The notes under the pieces were generated by a model. The model saw only the letters and a program-made list of their open reading frames with translations, searched no databases and was not told the origin of the DNA. 64,000 nt of DNA from Methylonatrum kenyense (lineage in GTDB: Bacteria > Pseudomonadota > Gammaproteobacteria > Nitrococcales > Aquisalimonadaceae), in NCBI RefSeq assembly GCF_023195885.1, contig NZ_JALPKO010000002.1, positions 62,001-126,000 on the forward strand, in the 5' to 3' direction. Each line of letters begins with the position of its first letter. The stretch's first letter is position 1. This document shows, in pieces, positions 25,711 to 33,726 of this stretch. The position numbers and the translations under genes are program-made.

Positions 25711-26886
25711 TTATGCGACCAAACTTCTAGTTTTTTCATGCTCTAGCACTTCAGAATTCGCAAGGCCGAGAAGCCCCTCGACAACTCCCAGAATGGTATC
25801 TAGCAAACCGTTCAGGAACCCTAGTAGGCCGCCATCTACCTCGAGGAGGCCTTCAACTTCAGCTTGCAAATCCGCAATCACCGACTCCACATCGTCCGTA
25901 TCTTCAAGGCTAAGCAGACCGACGACATCATTGAGAACGTCGTCCAACAAATCGACTTCAAATTGCTCCAAGATGCCCGTCAATTCATCCACTTCCTCAA
26001 CGTTAAGGTCTAATAGCTGCACCAAGAGCACTTCTGTCGTATCGAGTGTTAAATCAACAATGTTATCAACCAGCGACAAGGCCTCCTCACCGCCGGTCAA
26101 GACAAGAAGCTCTTCAACTGCCATGAGAACCGTGCCGGCAATTTCTGAGAGGTCGTCAAACAGTGGCACGTCGAGCCCAGACGACTCGACAAGCGTCTCA
26201 AGTTCACTAAGCAAAACCTCTACATTTGCCATTGCGAGAACGTCGCGAATTGCGTCCGGCGTGGTAGTTGGATCATCAGCCGATGCCAGCAGATCGATCA
26301 CGAGGTTGTCGATTTCGCCGAGCAACTCCATTGCGGCTGCATCAACCTCAGGGACTCCGGTTTCAAGGTTTCCAGGGTCATTACATGTGCCACCAGAGCC
26401 GAGCGCTAACAGAACTCCATTACCCAGGCGTTGATAGAAAGCGGCGATACGATTTGCTAGCTCGGCGTCTGCGAGAACTGCATCTGACAGGCCGCCAACG
26501 CTCGGGTCTTCCTCTATCAAAGCAATCAAAAGAGCGTCGCCGCCATCGACCAAAAGGTTGCTCGATTCTTCAATGCAGGCCACCGCTTCCGCCTCACCGT
26601 CCAGATCGTTTTCTCTGAGTGCAGCGATAAGTTCATCAAAGACTGTCTCTCCTAATAGAGCCTGCAGCGGATCCAAAGGGCCTGAAACGGGCTCCACGTT
26701 GATCAATTCTGTGCCACCTGGACCGCTCCCATCACCGTCGTCCAGCCCGTCATCTCCGTTACTGCTGCTACTACCGCTGCTGCTGCTACCGCCGCTGCTG
26801 CCACCACCACACCCGGCGAGAATCAGCGCGAATGCGAAAGCAAACAGGAGCCAGCGAACGTTTTTCACCTGTTGCATGAGTCCCAT
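25711..26886 (-). CDS. acidic Leu-rich lipoprotein of unknown function
   Basis: From ATG 26886 (GGAAGG upstream) the protein has 391 residues. The signal peptide has lipobox LAGC. Next is a flexible Gly/Ser tract (about residues 22-42), then a strongly acidic domain dominated by Leu, Val, Glu and Asp, without aromatic-rich cores or Lys. The last 60 residues carry repeated LLG/VVEGLLGL-type motifs resembling the C-terminal style of the TadG protein here. I do not recognise a family. Its location next to the Tad genes and its outer-membrane-type anchor suggest a surface or pilus-associated lipoprotein (inference). Codon usage is visibly more AT-rich than in neighbours. Confidence 0.75.
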   Translation of the reverse strand: MGLMQQVKNVRWLLFAFAFALILAGCGGGSSGGSSSSGSSSSNGDDGLDDGDGSGPGGTELINVEPVSGPLDPLQALLGETVFDELIAALRENDLDGEAEAVACIEESSNLLVDGGDALLIALIEEDPSVGGLSDAVLADAELANRIAAFYQRLGNGVLLALGSGGTCNDPGNLETGVPEVDAAAMELLGEIDNLVIDLLASADDPTTTPDAIRDVLAMANVEVLLSELETLVESSGLDVPLFDDLSEIAGTVLMAVEELLVLTGGEEALSLVDNIVDLTLDTTEVLLVQLLDLNVEEVDELTGILEQFEVDLLDDVLNDVVGLLSLEDTDDVESVIADLQAEVEGLLEVDGGLLGFLNGLLDTILGVVEGLLGLANSEVLEHEKTRSLVA

Positions 26887-27187
26887 GACAAAATCCTTCC
26901 TGGTTCTGGACGCTCCGGGCTGCTGTGGTCCCGGGCCATTTGTTTTACCGTGAGGGCCGACCCTGGTTCGGAAACTGGAGCGGGCCGGAACCACGAGACT
27001 TTCAGGAAGTGAGACGGGTGCCAATCCAACTTACGGCGTACCACCAAATAGCATTCATCCGTTTTTCATGGGCTTGCGATTGTCCGGACTTCCGTTTTCG
27101 TGACACAGGTTTGGCCGGCTCGGTGTTTGGACGCCTGGCCGCCGGGTTATACGCCATGGTCGGATCCCCGGCCAAGGATGGTTCGCT
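26887..27187. other. divergent gap between lipoprotein and MFS genes
   Basis: About 300 bases without a supported gene. I see no terminator, tRNA or clear consensus promoter. It must contain divergent promoters for the two flanking genes. A GTGAC half-site occurs near 27100 but without a partner. Confidence 0.5.
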
Positions 27188-28408
27188 GTGCCTCGCCTGA
27201 GCCGCGCCATTGCCGAGTTGCGCCCACTGCTGCCCACGCTGTTGCTGCTCTGGGGTCTGGGTGTCTACCTGCGACTGACCCTGATGGCAGCGGCGCCGCT
27301 GGCGCCGCTGATTCGAGCCGAGCTCGGCCTTGGCGAGTCCGCAACCGGCGCCCTGACGACCCTGCCCCTGCTGATGCTGGCAGCGGCGGCGATGGCGGGC
27401 TCTTTCATCGTTGCGCGGCTGGGGGTTCGCAACACCGCCTGGCTGGCCCTGTTCGTGCTGGCGGCCGCGTCGGCGGCGCGGGGCTTGTCGCCAAACCTGC
27501 TCTGGTTGCTGACCGCCACCGCAGTCATGGGTCTGGGAATCGCCGTGCTGCAACCGACCCTGCCAGCGATGGTTCGGGAACATTGTGCCGGGCGGATCGC
27601 CCTGGCCACCGCGATCTATACCAACGGCATGCTGGTGGGCGAAGTCATTGGCGCCGGCCTGACATTGCCCCTGGTGATTCCGCTCAGCGGGGGTAACTGG
27701 CGGCTTGCCGTTGCCCTATGGTCGTTACCCGCCGTTCCACTGCTGCTGGTCCTGCTGCGTCGCCGCGAACAGGCCGACAGGACAGCCACCGTCACGCGCC
27801 ACATTCGGCAGTGGATGCCGCGCTGGCGGGAACCGTTGCTTTGGCGCCTTGGTTTGCTGATGGGCGCGACCGCTGGACTGTTTTTCGGCACCAATGCCTA
27901 TATGGCGAGTATCCTCGAGGCCCGCGGCGAAGGGGACTTGCTGGCCGGCGGGCTCCTGTTGTTCAACACCGCGCAGGTGGTTGCCTCCGTGCTGGTGCTC
28001 GCGTTCGCCTGGCGCCTGGCGCTGCGCAGCGGGCCAATCATCGTCATGATGGCAACCGCCTCGCTGGCCTTGATTCCGTTTCTTGCGGCAAGCGGTTGGA
28101 CGGCCCTGTGGTTCGGTTTCTTGGTCAGCCTGGCAAGCGGCGTCCAGTTGATCCTGCTGTTGTCCCTACCGCCAGCGCTGGCACAACGCGGTGAAACCGC
28201 GGCAATGGCAGCAGGCATGTTCACCATCGGCTACGGCGTATGTTTCGTCGTGCCGCTGCTCGGTGGCGCGCTTGCCGACAGCCTCGGGGAACCGCGCTTG
28301 GCGCTTGTGCCGGTTTTGGTCTTCGGGCTGATGATGTGCCTGCAGCCCGGCCGGCTGGCCACTGACATCCACACGGCATTGCAGATCAGGAATCAGCTCC
28401 ATGGATGA
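27188..28408 (+). CDS. MFS transporter, CynX/NimT-like
   Basis: 406 residues with GTG start and about twelve membrane helices. The N-terminal region (LRLTLMAAAPLAPLIRAELGL then GALTTLPLLMLAAAA) is typical of the CynX/NimT branch of the major facilitator superfamily, which includes cyanate, nitroimidazole-resistance and related uptake or efflux carriers. The substrate cannot be read from the sequence. It stands alone between the Tad locus and the second GGDEF-EAL gene. Confidence 0.85.
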   Translation: MPRLSRAIAELRPLLPTLLLLWGLGVYLRLTLMAAAPLAPLIRAELGLGESATGALTTLPLLMLAAAAMAGSFIVARLGVRNTAWLALFVLAAASAARGLSPNLLWLLTATAVMGLGIAVLQPTLPAMVREHCAGRIALATAIYTNGMLVGEVIGAGLTLPLVIPLSGGNWRLAVALWSLPAVPLLLVLLRRREQADRTATVTRHIRQWMPRWREPLLWRLGLLMGATAGLFFGTNAYMASILEARGEGDLLAGGLLLFNTAQVVASVLVLAFAWRLALRSGPIIVMMATASLALIPFLAASGWTALWFGFLVSLASGVQLILLLSLPPALAQRGETAAMAAGMFTIGYGVCFVVPLLGGALADSLGEPRLALVPVLVFGLMMCLQPGRLATDIHTALQIRNQLHG

Positions 28409-28718
28409 GAGTCCACTCCATGTTCAAGTGCCAAGCAATTGTGAACGTAAGAAAAATTGGAGATACTCAGCTCCGGGAAGGTGGATGTTTCATCGTCAAA
28501 CCCGGCAAGGACTAGGGCGTGCCGATAACGCCAACGGGCTGAAATAGCTCCAGCCTCCCGATGCAACGCGTCGGATTCGGCAGTGACGCCGAGTAGTCGC
28601 GAATCGCAAACAATAAATCCGGCTCGTGGTACCACTGCTTGGGGCCGCGAGCCGAAACAGGGCACCGCATCATGCGACATGACACGGCCATCCAGGCTCG
28701 GGACGACAAGAGCGGCGC
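28409..28718. other. 310-base gap without a supported gene
   Basis: The only structure I see is a dyad CATGGA-N11-TCCATG (28400-28422) with an inner GAGTCCACTC. It overlaps the stop codon of the MFS gene and loosely recalls MerR-type operators. A minus-strand frame here (28393-28680) shows no recognisable family and no ribosome-binding site. Confidence 0.4.
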
Positions 28719-30953
28719 ATGAAGGATCGATCTGACCCGAACTCGGGCAATCGACCTGCCGATTCCGCCGACGAACTGCTGGCCCGACACTTTCCGGCCG
28801 GACACGAGACCTTATTGGTACTCACCGGCGAGGACGGCCGGCTACTCAGCATCGGCGGCCGCCCGACTGCCGCACTGCTCACCGCTCCCCGGACCTGCCT
28901 GCTGCCCGATCTTGTCCACGAGGACGACCGGACGCTGCTTCTGTCGGCGCTCCGCCGCTGCCGTAGTGGCGAGCGGGAATCCGTCAATCTGTCGTTTCGG
29001 CTTGCGAATAATGCCTCGGGTGACCGCGAGTTCAGCCTGACACTGCGGCGTCTTGATGATGACAACCTGATCGGGGTGGTCAACGATCCGGCAAGCCCTC
29101 CGGTATCACCGGCCAACCCGGCAGCCGCATCTGTGGATCCCGGGATCCATCACAAATTGCAGAACTACGCGGACGAACTCGGCAACCGACCGCTGGCCGA
29201 CCTGCCCGAGGCGATTCGGGACAGTCTAAGCTCCGTCGGCCAGCATACCGGCGCAGGACGGGTGTACCTGTTCAGTCTCAAGGGCCCCCGGCATATCCTT
29301 CGCCGCTGCGCCGCCTGGCAACACCGCGACGCGCCGCCGCCCCTGCGGAAGGGGCCGCATAGCCTCGAAACGCTGCCCTGGATTCGCGAACGCCTGCGCC
29401 GTGGCCAGTCCGTCGTACTCCACGACCCGGATGAGCTGCCGGAATCCGCTGCCGCCGAGCGCGCCTTGCTGGCCCGAGAGGGTATCCGGGCATTCAGCAT
29501 CATTCCAATCCGTCATACCGGCCTGTTACGGGGGTTCGTGGCGATGGACCGGTGCGTACCGGCGCACCCCTGGTCGGCCGAACAGCTGCAATTGCTGCAG
29601 TCCGTCGCAACCCTCCTGACAATGGCGCTGCTTCGGCAGCATAACGGTCGCAGCCTGCATCGCATGATGTTCTTCGACCCGATCACCGGGCTGCGCAATC
29701 GCGATGCACTCCGGCAACGCCTTGAGGACCGTCTGGAACGCCTGTCCGGACAAAGTTTCTCCGTCGTACTGCTGGATTTGGACGACGCCGACACCGTGCG
29801 CGACCTGCTGGATCAGGACGCGATGGACCGGCTGCTTTCGGTGCTGGCGGAACGGCTGCGGGATCAGCTGAAGACGGAAGAAATGGTCGCCCGCTGGGGC
29901 AACGACGGATTCATGCTGATTCTCGATAACGACCCGACCGGCGAAACCACGGAGCACCGGCTTGAGGGGATCCTGCATGCCCTGATGGCACCGGTCCTTC
30001 TTGCCGGCCATGCGCTGAACCCTGGCTTCAGTACGGGTGTCTGCCGCTATCCCGATGACTCCCGCCATGCGCCCGATTTGCTGCGTTTCGTCGAGCTCGC
30101 GATGCGGGATGCCCGCCGGCAGGGTCGCTGCCTGACCCGGCATTTCTCCAGTGTGCTGGAAACCCAGGCCATCGCGCGCAGCCGTATCCGGCAGCGGCTG
30201 GTGCTGGCAATTGAAAACGACGCCATGGAGTTGCACTACCAGCCATTGGTCAGTACCCACACCGGCAAGCTGGCGGGCGTCGAGGCGCTGCTGCGCTGGA
30301 CCGACGCGGAACTGGGTGTCGTGCCGCCCCACGAATTCGTCGACATTGCAGAACATTCCGGCCTGATTCAGCCGCTCGGCGACTGGGTGTTACGGCGCGC
30401 CTGTCGCGACCTTCTGCGCTGGCAGGCTGCCGGCCTTCATGTGCCGCGGGTTGCGGTCAATGCCTCGCCGCACCAGCTGCAGGACGGTCATCTGCCGGAC
30501 AAGATCCGCACCCTGCTTGACGAGTACGGCCTGCCCGGCGCGCGCCTGGAACTGGAGATCACCGAAAGCACGCTGATGGAACGCGAGCAGCGCGGTCTGG
30601 CCGTCCTTCAGCGGCTAAGGGCGATGGGCATTGGCCTGGCGATCGATGATTTCGGCACAGGTTACTCCTCGCTCGGCAAGCTCAAGCATCTGCCGGTGAC
30701 GGTGCTGAAGATTGACCACTCCTTTGTCCGCGACATCCTGACCGACCCCAGCGACCACGCGATCATTCGCGCGATCCTGGCCATGGCGCGTCAGCTTCGC
30801 CTGCGGGTGGTGGCCGAGGGCGTGGAAACGCTGCAACAGCTGGAGCTGTTGCGCATCGAGGGCTGCGACGTGACCCAGGGCTATATTCACGCGCCGGCAA
30901 TGAGTGCCGACGACCTGGTCGCCTGGTCACAACGCCAACGGCGGCCGGAATAA
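28719..30953 (+). CDS. PAS-GAF-GGDEF-EAL protein, GGDEF degenerate, likely c-di-GMP phosphodiesterase
   Basis: 744 residues without membrane segments. It has a PAS-like N-terminus (about 20-130), a GAF-like domain (about 150-310), and a GGDEF fold whose active site reads GNDGF near residue 394, so cyclase activity is not expected. The EAL domain (about 490-740) keeps VEALLRW near 520, EITES, DDFGTGYSS near 642, KIDHSFV and EGVET near 700. I infer a cytoplasmic phosphodiesterase, with the dead GGDEF possibly serving as a GTP-sensing site, as known in other hybrids. ATG start at 28719. It converges on the EEP gene 12 bases away. Confidence 0.92.
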   Translation: MKDRSDPNSGNRPADSADELLARHFPAGHETLLVLTGEDGRLLSIGGRPTAALLTAPRTCLLPDLVHEDDRTLLLSALRRCRSGERESVNLSFRLANNASGDREFSLTLRRLDDDNLIGVVNDPASPPVSPANPAAASVDPGIHHKLQNYADELGNRPLADLPEAIRDSLSSVGQHTGAGRVYLFSLKGPRHILRRCAAWQHRDAPPPLRKGPHSLETLPWIRERLRRGQSVVLHDPDELPESAAAERALLAREGIRAFSIIPIRHTGLLRGFVAMDRCVPAHPWSAEQLQLLQSVATLLTMALLRQHNGRSLHRMMFFDPITGLRNRDALRQRLEDRLERLSGQSFSVVLLDLDDADTVRDLLDQDAMDRLLSVLAERLRDQLKTEEMVARWGNDGFMLILDNDPTGETTEHRLEGILHALMAPVLLAGHALNPGFSTGVCRYPDDSRHAPDLLRFVELAMRDARRQGRCLTRHFSSVLETQAIARSRIRQRLVLAIENDAMELHYQPLVSTHTGKLAGVEALLRWTDAELGVVPPHEFVDIAEHSGLIQPLGDWVLRRACRDLLRWQAAGLHVPRVAVNASPHQLQDGHLPDKIRTLLDEYGLPGARLELEITESTLMEREQRGLAVLQRLRAMGIGLAIDDFGTGYSSLGKLKHLPVTVLKIDHSFVRDILTDPSDHAIIRAILAMARQLRLRVVAEGVETLQQLELLRIEGCDVTQGYIHAPAMSADDLVAWSQRQRRPE

Positions 30954-30965
30954 ATCCGCGCCCCC

Positions 30966-31805
30966 CTATGGCACCAGGACCACGGACTCCGGCAACACCA
31001 CGCGCATGCTGATCGGCAGATGATCGGACAGCGGATAGTCCAACACGGCTGCCTGTTCCACGGTCAGCGAATCCGAGACCAGGATGTGGTCGATGTTCCG
31101 CCGGGGCGCCCAACTCGGGTAGGTGTAGAGCGTCGGCAATGGTTCCCTCAGTGCCGTCGTATCCAGCAGGTGTCGTAATTCGCGGCTATCCGAACGGCAG
31201 TTCAGATCGCCCATCACGATCACGTGCTTCAACTCACGGACCAGGCCCGCCACATAGGCAAGCTGACGCATCCGGGTGCGTTGGCCCAGAGCCAGGTGCA
31301 TCAGGATCAGATCCAGGTCGTCACGCGGCCCGCCGAAGGTAATATGCAATGCGCCACGGCCAGGAATCATGCCGGGCAGCGGGTGCTCGCGGATACGCAG
31401 TGCACGATAACGACTCAGCAGGCCGTTGCTGTGCCGCGCGAGGCGTCCGATTCGGCGATTGGTCTGATCGTGCCAATAGGGGAAGCCGGCGCGCTCACCG
31501 AGATAGCGGGTCTGGTTGACGAAGCCGCTGCGCAGGCTGCCGGCATCGACCTCCTGCAGGCCGACCAGGTCGAAGTCACCTACGAGGCCGGAGATCTGAT
31601 CGATGTTCCTGGATCGTTCCGGATGCGGCACCAGGGTCTGCCAGCTGCGCATCAGGTAGTCCCGGTAGCTGCTGGTCCGCATGCCGGTCTGAATGTTGTA
31701 ACTGAGCAAGCGCAGGGACTGGATGTCGGCGCCCGCGCCTTCACCGCCAATGGTGCTGCCCTGGGCGGCAACACCATTGACCATCGACTTTGCGGTCTCG
31801 CTCAC
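30966..31805 (-). CDS. endonuclease/exonuclease/phosphatase (EEP) family protein
   Basis: 279 residues with the EEP fold landmarks in order: LLSYNIQTGM (about residue 33), LVGLQEVD (about 81), MHLALGQRTR, VMGDLNCRSDS (about 197), NIDHILVSD and LSDHLPI near the end. The Asn, Glu, Asp and His residues form the metal-dependent phosphoesterase site. There is no signal peptide, so it is cytoplasmic. The substrate (DNA, phospholipid or other phosphodiester) is unknown. The ATG overlaps the dsbA stop by four bases. Confidence 0.88.
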   Translation of the reverse strand: MSETAKSMVNGVAAQGSTIGGEGAGADIQSLRLLSYNIQTGMRTSSYRDYLMRSWQTLVPHPERSRNIDQISGLVGDFDLVGLQEVDAGSLRSGFVNQTRYLGERAGFPYWHDQTNRRIGRLARHSNGLLSRYRALRIREHPLPGMIPGRGALHITFGGPRDDLDLILMHLALGQRTRMRQLAYVAGLVRELKHVIVMGDLNCRSDSRELRHLLDTTALREPLPTLYTYPSWAPRRNIDHILVSDSLTVEQAAVLDYPLSDHLPISMRVVLPESVVLVP

Positions 31806-32428
31806 CGGCCCGCCTGGCGCTCCTTCTCCACGAGGTAGTCGACGACGCGCAGCATCCGATCGAAATCGCCGGCCAGTTCCGTGTCGATGTAGTAACGGCC
31901 ATTGACGCCCATCGACGGAGTACGCTGCACACCATGACGACTGGCCGAGCGTTCAGCGGAGCGCATGGCGCCATCCACGGAAAATCCGTTCCACTGCGCG
32001 CGGACATCATCCGGATCCACGCCCTGTTCCTCGAACAGCGCCACCAGCGAATCCTCGGTTTCCAGCCGCTGATTGTCGTTGTGGTAGGCGTTGAAAATCG
32101 CGCCGTGCATCACGTCGGTGACATCAAGGGCGTCCGCAACATGGTAGGCGCGCGCGAGATTTTCCCAACTGGGGTGGAAGACTACCGGGCTGTGCACCAG
32201 CTCGACGTCATCGTCCAGGGTTTCACTCCACTGCCCGACCATCGGGTAGAAGGCATTGCAGCCCGGACAGGCATAGGCGAAGAATTCCCGCACCTCGATC
32301 CGGTCCCCGGTGGCGGTGCGAGTCTCGGACGCCAGCTCCCGGTAATCCTGCCCTTCTTCGAAGCTCTGGGCTGCGGCGGTACCGGCCAGCAGCAGCGACA
32401 CCAACAGCCCACCGAAAACCTTTTTCAT
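31802..32428 (-). CDS. dsbA: thiol:disulfide interchange protein DsbA
   Basis: From ATG 32428 the protein has 208 residues with a signal peptide (ending TAAAQS). The thioredoxin fold with helical insertion carries active-site CPGC (in FFAYACPGCNAF, about residue 55) and the cis-Pro loop RTPSMGVNG. It is the periplasmic oxidant introducing disulfides. The usual DsbA centre is CPHC; Gly here may alter redox potential. A DsbA next to the cytochrome c maturation and c4 genes is common in gammaproteobacteria. It is coupled to the EEP gene downstream. Confidence 0.93.
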   Translation of the reverse strand: MKKVFGGLLVSLLLAGTAAAQSFEEGQDYRELASETRTATGDRIEVREFFAYACPGCNAFYPMVGQWSETLDDDVELVHSPVVFHPSWENLARAYHVADALDVTDVMHGAIFNAYHNDNQRLETEDSLVALFEEQGVDPDDVRAQWNGFSVDGAMRSAERSASRHGVQRTPSMGVNGRYYIDTELAGDFDRMLRVVDYLVEKERQAGR

Positions 32429-32551
32429 CGTTGCCAGACTCCTTGTTGGTCCATCCGTCGCGCCATCGCCCGCGATCCCTGCTGCTTTGAACGCTGCGCG
32501 GCGCCCGGGTTCTGCCCCGGACGCCGGTGCTGACATTTCCTTACAACCTGC

Positions 32552-33715
32552 CTACAGCTCGCCGTAGGAATGCAGGCCCGACAGGAAGATGTTCACGCCA
32601 AGGAACGTGAAGGTCACGACGAACAGGCCGATGATCGCCCACCAGGCCATGGGCACGCCACGCCAGCCCTTGGTGAAACGCAGATGCAGCCAGGCCGCAT
32701 AGTTCAGCCAGGTAATCAGCGACCAGGTCTCCTTCGGATCCCAGGACCAGTAGCCGCCCCAGGCCTCGGCGGCCCAGAGTGCGCCCAGGATGGTCGCGAT
32801 GGTGAAGAACGCGAAACCCAGGGCGATGTTCTTGTACATCAGGTCGTCCATGACATCCGCCGAAGGCAGACCGCGCTCCTGCCACTTCTGCGGATTCCGC
32901 GCCTGGATCACGTAGGCCACACCGATCATCGCGGCAATGGCGAAGGCGCCATAGGCAACGAAATTGGTCGGCACGTGGATCTTCATCCACCAGCTCTGCA
33001 GCGCCGGGATCAGCGGCTCGATCTCATGCGCCCCCTGGGCAAAGTGGTACCAGAGCAGGAAGCCGATGGAGGCGCAGATGATCAGGCCCACGAAACCGCC
33101 CATGGCCCGCGTCCTGTACCGGTGCTCGTAATACAGGTAGATCAGGGCGGTGGTGAAGGCGAACAGCACGAAGACTTCGTACAGGTTGGTTACCGGGATA
33201 CGCCCCACGTCGGGCGCAATCAGGTAGGACTCCCACCAGCGCACCAGCAGGCCGACGAAACCAGCGCCGCTGGCCAGCCAGGTCAGTGCGGTGCCGAGCT
33301 TGTTGAGAAACTCCGAGCGCAGCAGCAGGCCGGCGAAGTAGACCGGCGTTGCCGCCAGGAACAGGGCGCACATCCACATGATGGCGGCCTGGCTGGAAAG
33401 CAGGTAATTGAGGAAGAAATCCGACTGCCCGGCGGCCAGGTCCGGATACCGCGCCAGGGCAAACAGCGTGACCAGCGTAACCACGATGCTGAACAGGCGT
33501 GCCGGCTTCCACATCCAGCCCACGGCCACCAGCGTGGCCCAGCTCAGGTAAAGGATGCCCTGCTCGTAACGGTCCATCCAGGGCGCGAATTCCATGCTGG
33601 CGTAGATCGTGCCGGCCAGAAATGCCAGTGCCCAGAGCCAGTCGAAGGCCGACAGACGGCGGAAAAAACCGCGCTCGTCGAATCCGGCCTGCATTGTTTC
33701 CTGTGGCGTGCTCAT
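32552..33715 (-). CDS. ccsA: CcsA/ResC cytochrome c biogenesis heme-handling protein
   Basis: 387 residues with about eight to ten membrane helices. The tryptophan-rich heme-binding WWD motif reads WGGYWSWDPKETWSLITW (about residues 328-345). Conserved His lie in the flanking loops (LWYHFAQGAHE, MKIHVPTN). With ResB it forms the System II cytochrome c synthase that exports heme and attaches it to CXXCH motifs. It is 11 bases downstream of resB, the same operon. Confidence 0.92.
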   Translation of the reverse strand: MSTPQETMQAGFDERGFFRRLSAFDWLWALAFLAGTIYASMEFAPWMDRYEQGILYLSWATLVAVGWMWKPARLFSIVVTLVTLFALARYPDLAAGQSDFFLNYLLSSQAAIMWMCALFLAATPVYFAGLLLRSEFLNKLGTALTWLASGAGFVGLLVRWWESYLIAPDVGRIPVTNLYEVFVLFAFTTALIYLYYEHRYRTRAMGGFVGLIICASIGFLLWYHFAQGAHEIEPLIPALQSWWMKIHVPTNFVAYGAFAIAAMIGVAYVIQARNPQKWQERGLPSADVMDDLMYKNIALGFAFFTIATILGALWAAEAWGGYWSWDPKETWSLITWLNYAAWLHLRFTKGWRGVPMAWWAIIGLFVVTFTFLGVNIFLSGLHSYGEL

Positions 33716-33726
33716 GCTTGCCTACC

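Noticed and set aside
28393-28680. Minus-strand frame of 95 codons in the gap after the MFS gene
   Set aside because: No recognisable family, no ribosome-binding site, overlaps the MFS stop. A vague resemblance to MerR-type sequence did not hold up along the frame.
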